Of a stretch of 64,000 nt of DNA, positions 8,615 to 17,732 are shown piece after piece; positions within the stretch are counted from its first letter, which is position 1, and each line of letters opens with the position of its first letter. The DNA lies in assembly GCF_029892065.1 (NCBI RefSeq), contig NZ_CP120373.1:3727001-3791000 (forward strand). The letters run 5' to 3'. The translations under genes were made by a program, and so were the position numbers. The notes beneath the pieces are model-generated. The model saw only the letters and a program-made list of their open reading frames with translations, was not told where the DNA came from and did no database searches. Origin of the DNA: Sinorhizobium garamanticum (GTDB lineage: Bacteria; Pseudomonadota; Alphaproteobacteria; Rhizobiales; Rhizobiaceae).

Positions 8615-9094
8615 TCAGTTTGCGGCCGGGATCCGTGAACCTTCGAGGCGGTCGCCCGGCTTTATGCCGAGTCGTTTCACTGTACCGGCATTGAGTTCGA
8701 GCACAAACACCACCGGCTCTCCGGAATCGATGATCGTTTCGGACATCGGCACCGCGTTTTCATGAATCGTGCGAACCGTTCCATCACGCGCGACAAAGAG
8801 CATATCGAGCGGCAGATAGGTGTTTTTCATCCACATCATCACCCGGCGCGTCTCGCCAAAATCGAACAGCATGCCGTGGTCGGGCTCCATCTGGCGGCGG
8901 TACATGAGCCCCTGCTCGCGCTGGCCCGGATCGACTGCGAGTTCGACCGTCAGGTCATGTGCGCCCGCCCCTGTCAAAAGACGGACCTTGTCGCGCCCAA
9001 AGGAAACATCGGCAACAGCTGCGGAAACGAACAGCGACAACAAAAAAAGCGCCGCGACGGCGCTTCTTGCAAATATGCGGAGAGGCGAAGCCAT
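8615..9094 (-). CDS. DUF192 family exported protein
   Basis: A 159-residue protein with an N-terminal signal peptide (ARSAVAALFLLSLFVSAAVA, cleavage near residue 28), so the mature part is periplasmic. The domain shows the DUF192 landmarks REQGLMYRRQMEPDHGMLFDF, MWMKNTYLPLDMLFV, and VFVLELNAGTVKRLGIKPGD. The biochemical role of the family is not established. Its ATG overlaps the stop codon of the upstream cold-shock gene (ATGA type), so the two are translationally coupled. Confidence 0.9.
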   Translation of the reverse strand: MASPLRIFARSAVAALFLLSLFVSAAVADVSFGRDKVRLLTGAGAHDLTVELAVDPGQREQGLMYRRQMEPDHGMLFDFGETRRVMMWMKNTYLPLDMLFVARDGTVRTIHENAVPMSETIIDSGEPVVFVLELNAGTVKRLGIKPGDRLEGSRIPAAN

Positions 9095-9672
9095 CAGTGT
9101 GACCGGTTGGTTGGCGTCGGGCCGTCGGGATGAATCTCCGCAGCCATGAGACCTTTTTCGCCATCGCCGAAGCGTACCAGCACCACCTGGCCGGGTCGCA
9201 GTTCCGTGAGCCCGAAACGGCGTAGCGTCTCCATATGCACGAAGATGTCTTCGGTCCCCTCACCGCGAGTCAGGAAACCAAAACCTTTGGTGCGGTTGAA
9301 CCACTTGACGAGCACACGCTCCAAACCACTGGTCGGCGTGACCTGAACATGCGTTCTGACCGGGGGGAGTTGCGAAGGATGGACAGCGGTCGACTGGTCC
9401 ATCGAAAGAATACGGAAAGCCTGGTACCCGCGGTCCCGTTTCTGAACAAGGGCGACGACGCGCGCGCCCTCGAGAACCGTCTGATAGCCGTCGCGCCGCA
9501 GGCAAGTAACGTGCAGCAATACGTCCTGCATGCCGTTGTCGGGCACAATGAAGCCGAAGCCCTTGGCAACGTCGAACCACTTGATAACGCCGGTAATTTC
9601 GATGAGGTCAAGGGCGTCATTGCCAAAGTCGTCATTGTGGATGACGTCTTTCGAAGATGTTCTATCCGCCAT
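9094..9672 (-). CDS. Double cold-shock domain protein
   Basis: A 192-residue protein with two cold-shock (OB-fold) domains. The first has GVIKWFDVAKGFGFIVPDNG and DVLLHVT (about residues 28-90). The second has VLVKWFNRTKGFGFLTRGEG and DIFVHM (about 118-180). Both RNP motifs are kept in each half (KGFGFI/KGFGFL and LLHV/IFVH), so both should bind single-stranded nucleic acid. Two-domain Csp proteins are usual in Rhizobiales and act as RNA chaperones and stress regulators. It is first in a two-gene unit with the DUF192 gene. Confidence 0.92.
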   Translation of the reverse strand: MADRTSSKDVIHNDDFGNDALDLIEITGVIKWFDVAKGFGFIVPDNGMQDVLLHVTCLRRDGYQTVLEGARVVALVQKRDRGYQAFRILSMDQSTAVHPSQLPPVRTHVQVTPTSGLERVLVKWFNRTKGFGFLTRGEGTEDIFVHMETLRRFGLTELRPGQVVLVRFGDGEKGLMAAEIHPDGPTPTNRSH

Positions 9673-9866
9673 TCTCCCAGCCCCTCGTTTACGCGCAACT
9701 CTTGATACGGTTAACTGATTCTTATTGACCAGAATAACATCGTCCCGCCGCGCATGCGCAAGTCCCTCGACATATTTTGGCCGGGGTCATTTATGGGGAC
9801 GCAGCCTTGCCTCTGGCTTGCTGCAGGCTAAGTATACGCCATATTCTCAGAAACAGGGACAACCCA

Positions 9867-10307
9867 ATGCGCTATCTGCACACGATGGTTCGTGTAAAGG
9901 ACCTGGAAAAGGCTCTTCACTTCTACTGCACGCTGTTCGGCCTCAAGGAAATCCGCCGGTACGAAAACGAAAAAGGCCGATTCACGCTGGTCTTTCTTGC
10001 TGCGCCTGGCGACCTCGACCTGGCCAGTGACAAAAGCTCCCCGTGCCTCGAACTCACCTATAACTGGGACACGGAGGACTACACCGGCGGCCGCAACTTC
10101 GGCCATCTCGCCTACGAAGTGGACGACATCTACGGCTTCTGCAAACATCTGATGGACAATGGTGTGACCATCAACCGTCCTCCGCGCGACGGGCATATGG
10201 CTTTTGTCCGCTCACCGGACGGAATTTCGATCGAGATCCTGCAGAAGGGCGAGCATCTGCCCGCGCAGGAGCCCTGGGCTTCGATGGGCAATACGGGCAG
10301 CTGGTAA
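9867..10307 (+). CDS. gloA: Lactoylglutathione lyase (glyoxalase I)
   Basis: A 146-residue enzyme that isomerises the hemithioacetal of methylglyoxal and glutathione to S-lactoylglutathione. The family pattern is clear: [21 protein letters not shown] at the start (first metal-binding His), CLELTYNW with its Glu ligand in the middle, [13 protein letters not shown] with the second His, and GISIEILQ with the last Glu. This is the Ni-type short GloA. The in-frame extension upstream of 9867 lacks family similarity. A terminator-like hairpin follows at 10417. Confidence 0.93.
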   Translation: MRYLHTMVRVKDLEKALHFYCTLFGLKEIRRYENEKGRFTLVFLAAPGDLDLASDKSSPCLELTYNWDTEDYTGGRNFGHLAYEVDDIYGFCKHLMDNGVTINRPPRDGHMAFVRSPDGISIEILQKGEHLPAQEPWASMGNTGSW

Positions 10308-10416
10308 GCTCCGCGCAATTTCGGCCGACTAGCGTTAAACAGTGCCGTCGGCTCGGTCCATCTGGCGCGGCAGCCAAGGCGAGCCCTCAGGATCGGAAAT
10401 ATCGACGAATGATCTT

Positions 10417-10443
10417 AGGCCCGGACAGGATGCCGGGCCTTTG
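10417..10443 (+). terminator. Hairpin downstream of gloA
   Basis: Perfect 8-bp inverted repeat AGGCCCGG/CCGGGCCT with an 8-base loop, followed by TTTGC. The T-run is short, so termination may be weak. The flanking intergenic region (10308-10715) shows no other gene and should hold the promoter of the lipoprotein gene. Confidence 0.55.
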
Positions 10444-10715
10444 CATATCTATCGTGAAGGCGCAAAAGGTTAGTGCAGGTTTACAAATTGCGCGATGTTC
10501 ATTAACTTTGCGCACCAGACGTTGAAACGGGGTTCTGCTTCGCAATCAATTGCGGCGTCAAAGCCCTTTACTTGGCCTGACCTTTCCCGTGGTGTGGCTT
10601 CTGCTCACCGCGAGGGAAATGAGTTGTTTGTTCTGGGGCGATGTTTCGGAACTGAGACTTAATGCATGTGCGATGGCGAAAGCCTCCGACGTGCACGGAG
10701 AGCGGGGATAAGACG

Positions 10716-12059
10716 TTGCAACATCTGGAGGGGAAATGCGCGCTCCTGATCTTCGGACGCGCGGCTGCATTATCCGTATCATTGTTTGCATTGGCAGGTT
10801 GCATGTCGTCGGCCGGCGACGAGGCCGCTTCCCTGAAGCCGCAGCAATCAGCGACACCATCTGAGGTGGCGGAGACCGAAGGCAATGGCGAGGAGCAGGT
10901 CGCGACCAACTCCGGACCTGCCGCGCCGCAAGCCACGGACGGTGCTGCCCAGGCCGATCCGGCGGCGACACAGCAATCGCTGACGATGCAGAGCACGGGC
11001 TTACGCGCCGCCTCGTCCAGCATTTACGGACAAACACCCACGACCACGGCTGATGGCCAAACGGATACCAACCAGGCGGCGGATGCAACGCCTGGCAACG
11101 CCATCCTGCCGCAACCAACAACGGTCAATGCGACAAGCAACAGCCTCTTCAGCAACGGGCAAACCATGGTCGAGCCCGCCGCTCCGTCACAACAGGGCGC
11201 GAGCAACGAGACGCCAACGGCAGCGCAGACCGTTGCAGACACGGCCGCGGGCGGACCGGCGACTGCGGCCGGAAACGACCTTCCGCTCGTCGTTCCGCTG
11301 CCTTTGAGCGCGCAAGCGGCATTGTCCGGAAAAGCGCCGGTCGAGTTGCAGCCGGTAGAAGTTGCCTCGGTGGATCCAGCGACGCTACAGCACGCGAATT
11401 CCGGTCAACCCGTTGATCCGACGAAAGGAGAGAGCGAAACGCAGCAAAGAGGTAAGACCTGGACGCTCGCCAGCCTCTTTGCGCCGAAGCGGAAAGAGAA
11501 GCCGCGCACCGACGGCGAACGCGCTGTCCGGCAAACGGAAAAGAAGACCATCACGGCCAGCAATGCGAGCCAGCCGCAAGTCGCCTCCCTCGCCTACACC
11601 TCGTTGCCGGGCGTCAACATGAATCCGCTTTTCAGCATGGAGCATGAAGATCACGTCGCCGACGAGGAGGACGCACCAGTCGAAACGGCAGCGCTATCCG
11701 GTCTCGCCCGTCTCGCACCGAACGGCCTCGTCCTGCAGACGGAGAGGGTGGAAACCGGCTGCTTCAAGCCGGAACTTCTCGAGATGTTGAAGACGGTCGA
11801 GCAGCATTACGGACAGAAGGTCATGGTGACCTCCGGGCTGAGGGCGATCAAGATCAACCGGAAACGCCAGTCTCTCCACACGCGATGCGAAGCCGCCGAC
11901 ATTCAGGTCAAGGGTGTCAACAAGTGGGAACTCGCGAGTTTCCTGCGCAGCATTCCGGGCCGCGGCGGCGTCGGCACCTATTGCCACACGGAATCGGTTC
12001 ACATTGATATAGGCCCCGAGCGGGACTGGAACTGGCGCTGCCGCCGGCGCAAGGGCTGA
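10716..12059 (+). CDS. Lipoprotein with M15-type (YcbK/DUF882-like) peptidase domain
   Basis: From a TTG at 10716 the protein has 447 residues: a signal with lipobox LFALAGC, a low-complexity Ala/Gln/Thr/Pro-rich region to about residue 340, and a C-terminal peptidase M15 domain. That domain reads CFKPELLEMLKTVEQHYGQKVMVTSGLR, then HTRCEAADIQVKG (zinc-binding H..D) and VHIDIG (final His). A domain of this type would cleave D-Ala peptide bonds in peptidoglycan or bind murein peptides, tethered to a membrane. The start is uncertain: a GGAGGGG motif precedes an ATG in another frame at 10735, and an ATG at 10662 is also in frame. No close neighbour in the same direction. Confidence 0.8.
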   Translation: MQHLEGKCALLIFGRAAALSVSLFALAGCMSSAGDEAASLKPQQSATPSEVAETEGNGEEQVATNSGPAAPQATDGAAQADPAATQQSLTMQSTGLRAASSSIYGQTPTTTADGQTDTNQAADATPGNAILPQPTTVNATSNSLFSNGQTMVEPAAPSQQGASNETPTAAQTVADTAAGGPATAAGNDLPLVVPLPLSAQAALSGKAPVELQPVEVASVDPATLQHANSGQPVDPTKGESETQQRGKTWTLASLFAPKRKEKPRTDGERAVRQTEKKTITASNASQPQVASLAYTSLPGVNMNPLFSMEHEDHVADEEDAPVETAALSGLARLAPNGLVLQTERVETGCFKPELLEMLKTVEQHYGQKVMVTSGLRAIKINRKRQSLHTRCEAADIQVKGVNKWELASFLRSIPGRGGVGTYCHTESVHIDIGPERDWNWRCRRRKG

Positions 12060-12200
12060 CGGCTGCCGAACAGTGACGTGCCCAAAGCGCTGATGTAGCG
12101 TGAAGAAAGCCCATTCGATCGCGCTGTCATTTTTTTGAGAAAAATGAATTTAGCCGCTTGCGGGAATCCAAAGGCCTCTCTATAAGCCACCTCGTCTTGG

Positions 12201-12276
12201 GCGCCCATCGTCTAGCGGTCTAGGACGCCGCCCTTTCACGGCGGAAACACGGGTTCGAGTCCCGTTGGGCGTGCCA
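12201..12276 (+). tRNA. tRNA-Glu (anticodon TTC), copy 1
   Basis: Cloverleaf with acceptor GCGCCCA/TGGGCGT, anticodon arm CCGCC-CTTTCAC-GGCGG, T arm ACGGG-TTCGAGT-CCCGT, and encoded CCA. The leader CTCTATAAGCCACCTCGTCTTGG is repeated upstream of the copies at 12451 and 41668. Confidence 0.97.
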
Positions 12277-12450
12277 TTCCTTCTTCGATATAGTTATTGG
12301 ATACTTCGGCGTTGCGACATCGCATCGCGTTTATGCTTGTCCGAAGAAGAAGTGAAACTTTCAAGAACTTTTCCGCAAGAAAAGTCGATTTGGCGACAGC
12401 TGATCACTTGCGGGAACCCAAAGGCTTCTCTATAAGCCACCTCGTCTTGG

Positions 12451-12526
12451 GCGCCCATCGTCTAGCGGTCTAGGACGCCGCCCTTTCACGGCGGAAACAC
12501 GGGTTCGAGTCCCGTTGGGCGTGCCA
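12451..12526 (+). tRNA. tRNA-Glu (anticodon TTC), copy 2
   Basis: Identical to copy 1, and the preceding ~50 bases are nearly identical too, so this is a tandem duplication of about 250 bases. It marks the left edge of the polysaccharide island. Confidence 0.97.
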
Positions 12527-12650
12527 CTATCCCTATTTATCAAAAACTTAGAGACGTGTCCCCGACATCGTGGGCTTAGGTCGTTCTGGTGCAACTCAAG
12601 CGCCGCGCACCATCGCAGTCGCGGCCCGCACCGCTCCAGGGACACGGATG

Positions 12651-13391
12651 CTAATCGGGGAAACGGTATTTAAAACGCTCGATCTCCGCGCCGAAAAGCC
12701 GTTCGATGCGTTCACGATCGCCCGGTTTATAGTAGCTGCGAATATCAGGCCTCGTTGGGCTCGCCTTCGCTCTGACCAGAAAGCGGTCATCGAACGGCAA
12801 GCCGAGTCTGTCGCATATGATGCTTAGATCATCGGAGAGGCGCTCCTGCCGGCCTACGAAATCCACAACGATCTCGTCGTTCTTGGTGTAAAGCTGCCAG
12901 GATCTCCAGTTGATTTGCTCCCTCTCGGCGGCGCCCTCTTCGATCAAGCGGAGCATTTGCGAGAAGCTCGGTCGCGTTTCCGACTTCCTGTAGTGCCAAT
13001 TATAAAGAGAAACGGCGCGCTCGAACGGATTCCGCACGAAGCAGAACTTAAAATACTGTTTCCAGGCAGAGGGATCGAAGGCCTCGATTTCGCTTGCGCC
13101 TGAATGATCCGCGAGCTTGCCTGCAAAGCGCCGGCTGAGAGCAGCACCGGCCAATGAATCGACTTTGCCATTGCGGACGAGCGTTTTCGCGATCTTGAGT
13201 GGAGAAAGATGGCAGAAGATGGCGATCCGTCCTAGCCGATTGGCATTCGCTCCATTACCGAGTGCATCTCTCCAGGACCCGAGCTGCAGATCCCAGGGCC
13301 CGAATTCGCGAGCAAGATAAGCGGAAATCGTGCTGCCGGCGGTTTTAGGGACGTGGATGAAAATGAATTTATGGCGATGGGATATGATCAT
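12651..13391 (-). CDS. Sulfotransferase family protein
   Basis: A 246-residue protein starting HKFIFIHVPKTAGSTISAYL, which is the 5'-phosphosulfate-binding loop (PKTAGST) of PAPS-dependent sulfotransferases. FCFVRNPFERAVSLYNWHY near residue 140 is the 3'-phosphate-binding motif (RNPxxRxxS). It resembles the carbohydrate sulfotransferase family (Sulfotransfer_2 type). Both PAPS motifs are intact. Its place beside exporter and glycosyltransferase genes suggests sulfation of a surface polysaccharide; rhizobia are known to sulfate LPS and Nod factors. Leftward, monocistronic, right beside tRNA-Glu copy 2. Confidence 0.85.
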   Translation of the reverse strand: MIISHRHKFIFIHVPKTAGSTISAYLAREFGPWDLQLGSWRDALGNGANANRLGRIAIFCHLSPLKIAKTLVRNGKVDSLAGAALSRRFAGKLADHSGASEIEAFDPSAWKQYFKFCFVRNPFERAVSLYNWHYRKSETRPSFSQMLRLIEEGAAEREQINWRSWQLYTKNDEIVVDFVGRQERLSDDLSIICDRLGLPFDDRFLVRAKASPTRPDIRSYYKPGDRERIERLFGAEIERFKYRFPD

Positions 13392-13611
13392 TACCTGGCC
13401 AACTCCTTAATCTGGAACGCTGACCCGCTGGCGGTCATGAAAACGACGACGGCAGCAAGCTGACGCCAATGTCGATTTAAGCGTTCAACACTCGATGATA
13501 AAGCCGAACCTGGAGAACGCGCCGCGAGGAAGCCGGCTGTCAGAAGGGTCTCCGATCTGGATTCAGCGATCCGCTCGGATTGTTGCTCGCCAGCGAAATG
13601 TCGAGCGCGAG

Positions 13612-15441
13612 CTAAGTGACATCGGCCCCCACGGTCAATTCCAAAGCGCTGCCTTGCAGATTGTGGAGGCGAGCGTAAAGACCGCCCGGACGGTGCGCAA
13701 GTTCCTCGTGCGTCCCCTCCTCAACGACCATGCCCTCCTTCATCACGACGATCTTGTCAGCATTAACGACGGTGGAAAGCCGGTGGGCGATTACGATGAC
13801 CGTGCGGCCGCTCATCGCTTGATCGAGTGCCTTCTGGACAGCCGCTTCCGACTCGGTATCAAGGGCCGAGGTAGCCTCGTCCAGAAGCAGAAGGGGCGCG
13901 TTGCGGAGGAGCGCACGGGCGATCGACAGGCGCTGGCGCTGGCCGCCGGAAAGAGTCATGCCTTGTTCGCCGACAGGCGTATCGTAGCCCTGTGGCTGCG
14001 CGAGGATGAAATCATGCGCATAGGCAAGCCGCGCCGCTTCTTCGACTTCCGCGTCCGTCGCTTCCGGTCGGCCGTAGCGGATGTTGTCGCGGATTGAGCC
14101 TTCGAAGAGGTAAGCTTGCTGCGAGACATAAGCGAGTCCGCTGCGCAGAGACTGCTTGGTGACAGTTGCTATGTCTTGCCCGTCGATCAGGATCGCGCCC
14201 GACTGCGGATCGTAGAAGCGCGGAATGAGGCTGATGATCGTGGACTTGCCGGCGCCGGACGAGCCGACAAGCGCGGTCGTCTTGCCCCCCTCCGCGCGGA
14301 AGCTGACCCCCTTCAGGATCTCCTCGCTATTGCCATAGGAGAACCGCACGCCGCGAAACTCGACGGTCGCTTCGCTGAAGGTCAGTTCCGCGGCACCCGG
14401 CAGGTCTCGCTGATGCGGAACCGTGTCCAGAATTTCATAAAGCATGCGGGCGTTGACGGCGGCGCGCTCCAGCGACAACTGCAGGCGAGCTAGGCGCCGG
14501 GCCGGATCGTAGGCCATGAGAAGTGCGGTTACAAAGGCAAACAAGGCACCCGGGGCCACGTTGCTGTAGATCGTGCGGAGAGAGGCATAGGCAAGCACAC
14601 TCGAGATTGCCAGCCCTGCGAAGGTCTCCGTCAATGGCGCCGTCCGCTCGCTCAAGCGCGCGATGCGGTTGGCGCGGCTTTCCGCGCGGTCAATGATCCT
14701 TTCGACCTTGCGGCGCAACTCATCCTCCATCGTGAAGGCTTTGACGATGGAAATGCCTTGAATGGTTTCCTGCACCGCGCCGAGCACGCTGCTGTTGGCC
14801 TCGACTGCTTCGCGCGTCGCCAGACGCAGCCGCTTGGAAATGTAGCGAAGCCCGAGGAGCATCGGCGGCGCCACGAGAAGGATGATAAGCGACAGCAGCC
14901 AGTCCTTGCTGACCATGACGCCGACGAGAGCGACCAAAGTCAGGAGATCGCGAGCGATCGACGTGACTGTCATGTTAAGCACGTCGCGGATGCCGGCGAC
15001 GTTCTGGTTGATCTTGGCGGTGAGCTGTGCCGAGCGCTTCTCCTGGAAATAGCCAACGCTCAGCGCCATTAGGTGCATATAAAGCCGGCGTTTGTACCGT
15101 GCGACAATACTGTTGCCGATTTTTGATAAAGTGACCGCTTGTCCGTAGGTCGCCAATCCTCTCAGGACGAAGGCAGCGAAAATCGAAAAGCAGATAAGAA
15201 GAACAGTGTCGCCGCGCCTGTTGGCGAAAGCTTCGTTGACCACGGTTTCACTGATCCAGGCGATGAAGCCCGTCGTCGCAGCCACCACCATCAGGCAGGC
15301 AATGGCAACAGCGTAGCCGCGGATATGGTCGCGGCCGTTTTCGGTAATGACGCGCTTTAGGATCCCAGTGGTCGTTTCGGAATCGACCTCGCGCAGTTTT
15401 CGATCCTTGACGTTCAAAAAGCCGTCCCTGCCACCATCCAT
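13612..15441 (-). CDS. MsbA-type ABC exporter (fused permease and ATPase)
   Basis: A 609-residue half transporter that works as a homodimer in the inner membrane. Six helices span about residues 40-330 (for example YAVAIACLMVVAATTGFIAWI and LLTLVALVGVMV). The ATPase follows with Walker A GSSGAGKST, Q-loop YVSQQAYLF, signature LSGGQRQ, Walker B LLLLDEATSALD and the H-loop in VIAHRLST. It matches the lipid A/polysaccharide exporter subfamily, which flips lipid-linked glycans or lipids using ATP. Context suggests export of the lipid-linked product made by this island. It is not an essential-msbA context, so the substrate is inferred. Confidence 0.9.
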   Translation of the reverse strand: MDGGRDGFLNVKDRKLREVDSETTTGILKRVITENGRDHIRGYAVAIACLMVVAATTGFIAWISETVVNEAFANRRGDTVLLICFSIFAAFVLRGLATYGQAVTLSKIGNSIVARYKRRLYMHLMALSVGYFQEKRSAQLTAKINQNVAGIRDVLNMTVTSIARDLLTLVALVGVMVSKDWLLSLIILLVAPPMLLGLRYISKRLRLATREAVEANSSVLGAVQETIQGISIVKAFTMEDELRRKVERIIDRAESRANRIARLSERTAPLTETFAGLAISSVLAYASLRTIYSNVAPGALFAFVTALLMAYDPARRLARLQLSLERAAVNARMLYEILDTVPHQRDLPGAAELTFSEATVEFRGVRFSYGNSEEILKGVSFRAEGGKTTALVGSSGAGKSTIISLIPRFYDPQSGAILIDGQDIATVTKQSLRSGLAYVSQQAYLFEGSIRDNIRYGRPEATDAEVEEAARLAYAHDFILAQPQGYDTPVGEQGMTLSGGQRQRLSIARALLRNAPLLLLDEATSALDTESEAAVQKALDQAMSGRTVIVIAHRLSTVVNADKIVVMKEGMVVEEGTHEELAHRPGGLYARLHNLQGSALELTVGADVT

Positions 15442-15637
15442 GACGTTCTGTGCACTGGCACCGCCCTGGGTCTCTATAGTGCCTTGATACCGTTTTGGCG
15501 AGTCTTGGCGGAGCCCGGTCGCCCAGCTTGTACCGGCGCCCCTCCTTGAAGGATCCTTTCCGCAATTTCTTGATGTCAGATAGTATTTTGTGCACTTATA
15601 CAGCAGCCATCATCCTCAACGCACGGAAGTATGAAAA

Positions 15638-16954
15638 TTGTTCGAGGGGATAAAATCCGCCATACATTGGCGGCTCGCGAAGAACCTAAGGAAATCGAGT
15701 CCTGACAAAGCGGCACGGCACTTATTGCTGGCAGCAACGGGACGCGGGACCGACGTTTCCAAAGCTAGGCGCGCCATTGGATTTCTCGTTGCAGACAAAA
15801 GGTACTCAGACGCCCGCACTATTTGCCGAGAGCATATTTCTAGAGGCGATCCATCCGGCTTTTGGCGACATTACGAGAGCTTCGTTGACGAGCTCGCAAG
15901 CTCTTACCGACTCCAGGAAGTGTCTCGGCCGAAAATCAAGATTGCCCTGTTCAACGATACAGACTTCAGGGTGAACATCGGATGCCGGCTGACGAGCCAG
16001 GGTCTGAAGAAACAGATTCTGGATGCGTTCCCGGGAGCCGAGATAACGTCCATCGGTTTCAACTTCGCGGCCTTCAGACAGGAATTCCAGAAGAACATAT
16101 CCGCTGAGTTGCATGAACTCTCGGATATAGAAGACCGGCTTTCTGCTGCGTATGGCAAAGACGCTATCGATCATATAGCGGCCGCCGATTTCGTGATTCT
16201 TCAGCCAGAGGGATCGTTGGACCACAGGACAACGGCAGAAGGACTTGCAACATTCTTCACTCCTGTCCTGACCGCCAGGAAGCTAGGGAAGCCATTCGCG
16301 GTATTGAACGGAACGATACCGATCTACGACGACGAACGATCGGACTATCTCAGAACGCTCTTCCGCGAACTCGGTCATGTCGCCGCCCGCGACGAAATCT
16401 CAGCCGAACATTACGGGGTCGAATTTCTGGCGGATGCAGCATTCCTTCGGATATCGCCAGCACCTTCGGCCGAACGCGACGGTTGCCTGATAACCACCGG
16501 AGCCAGAAACAATGCCGAAGAAGACGTTGGAATCCTGAAGGCTGCACTGAGGGCTTGCGACACGTGGAGGCTTCGGCCCGTTGTTCTTACGCACGCGGTT
16601 GAGCGCTTCAACGCTCATGAGACCGAGATCCTTGCCCGTGGCGGCATTTTTGCGGAGACCGCCGGCATAGAACATGCTGCCGAGACAATTTTAAAATGCC
16701 GCCTGCACATTGGTGGCCGATATCACATGGCGATATTCGGTCTGCTCTGTAACGTCCCCTCCCTCCTCTTCGACGTTAAAACGCACAAAAACCAGTGGCT
16801 AGAGCAATACTCACCACTCATAAAACTTGTGCATCCGCACACTGACCTCGACGCCGCGGCAGTGGTGGCACTAACGGATGGCGTGTCGCAAGAACATCGC
16901 GAAACAGATACGGCGGACAAATACGTCCGTTTTCTGAGACGCGCCTATAGTTGA
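15638..16954 (+). CDS. Polysaccharide pyruvyltransferase-like protein
   Basis: A 438-residue protein. Residues ~100-430 follow the pyruvyltransferase plan (PF04230 type): KIALFNDTDFRVNIGCRLTSQGL at the start, FVILQPEGSLDH, and CRLHIGGRYHMAIFGLLCNVPSLLFDV near the end, where the R-H pair is normally in the active site. Such enzymes transfer pyruvate from phosphoenolpyruvate to a sugar; some relatives are glycosyltransferases of the same fold. Start is TTG at 15638 after GGAAG; an overlapping ATG at 15631 is in another frame. It diverges from the ABC exporter and probably modifies the same polymer. Confidence 0.7.
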   Translation: MFEGIKSAIHWRLAKNLRKSSPDKAARHLLLAATGRGTDVSKARRAIGFLVADKRYSDARTICREHISRGDPSGFWRHYESFVDELASSYRLQEVSRPKIKIALFNDTDFRVNIGCRLTSQGLKKQILDAFPGAEITSIGFNFAAFRQEFQKNISAELHELSDIEDRLSAAYGKDAIDHIAAADFVILQPEGSLDHRTTAEGLATFFTPVLTARKLGKPFAVLNGTIPIYDDERSDYLRTLFRELGHVAARDEISAEHYGVEFLADAAFLRISPAPSAERDGCLITTGARNNAEEDVGILKAALRACDTWRLRPVVLTHAVERFNAHETEILARGGIFAETAGIEHAAETILKCRLHIGGRYHMAIFGLLCNVPSLLFDVKTHKNQWLEQYSPLIKLVHPHTDLDAAAVVALTDGVSQEHRETDTADKYVRFLRRAYS

Positions 16955-17242
16955 GCAGCCGCCATTCGTGGAAGTCACGGCGCACGATCATCGGTAGTCA
17001 GATCGCCGGCGATGGCCCGCAGGATGGAGGAACCGAATAGTCGAAGGGCCAGACGACCGAGGCTGACGGGTCCAATGATCTCTCTCGTCGATCCGTCCCT
17101 CTCCCGGCGACAACTCTGCTTAATGCCGGGACCTGCAGGGGCCGGTACTCACCGACTAGGTCGAGCCCAGGGTTTTCGATAATGACGCCGGGTTCGAGCA
17201 GACGCCGCTTCGTCAATGACCGGCGCTCGCGCATATCGCCAA
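16955..17242. other. Intergenic stretch, nothing recognised
   Basis: About 290 bases between the pyruvyltransferase-like gene and a small leftward frame. The short open frames here have no ribosome site and no recognisable content. Confidence 0.4.
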
Positions 17243-17539
17243 CTAGCGCCATTGGCGATAGTGCGAAACAGATAGTGGCCTATCCTCAATCGGTGAAATC
17301 GTGTTCGTCTGCCCGCCTACTGCCCATCTCAGAATTGCATCCGCCTCGGCATGCATCCTTGCTCTGATCTCGGCCAGCTCAACGTCACTGGCGGCGCATT
17401 GCGGCGACAGACGCTCAAGTGCACTAAGAACGTCATGCTTCAGGTCAGCAAAAGAGTTGTCCCTGACCTTACTGGCTACAAGGACTCTTACCAGAAACTC
17501 GAGGGTCGCGACCCGCAGCCGATCATCGTCGATATGCAA
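17243..17539 (-). CDS. Hypothetical protein of about 98 residues
   Basis: A helix-rich acidic protein (DDDRLRVATLEFLVRVLVASKVRDNSFADLKHDVLSALERL...). Start is a TTG at 17539 with GGAAG four bases upstream. Amino-acid use looks coding: amphipathic spacing and few Arg/Ser/Pro runs of the kind seen in antisense frames. I do not know a family. It is isolated between polysaccharide genes. Confidence 0.45.
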   Translation of the reverse strand: MHIDDDRLRVATLEFLVRVLVASKVRDNSFADLKHDVLSALERLSPQCAASDVELAEIRARMHAEADAILRWAVGGQTNTISPIEDRPLSVSHYRQWR

Positions 17540-17732
17540 ACTTCCGTCCCCGGTGGTTGCAATTCTGCCGGCAGAGTAACAGCAGCGCTTATCGTTTGCA
17601 ATTTAGACTCGCAGTCTTGATGGAGGCGGTGCAATCAGCCCTTGGATGACCAAGACGGGCCCGCGCGGTCGACCATCAGACGACAAACACGCACGCGAGC
17701 ACCATTTCAGCTTCTTCTTTAAGCAAGGACGA

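Noticed and set aside
12150..12530. Two nearly identical units of about 125 bases, possible repeat array
   Set aside because: They are duplicated tRNA-Glu genes with leaders; no CRISPR-like short repeats and spacers are present.
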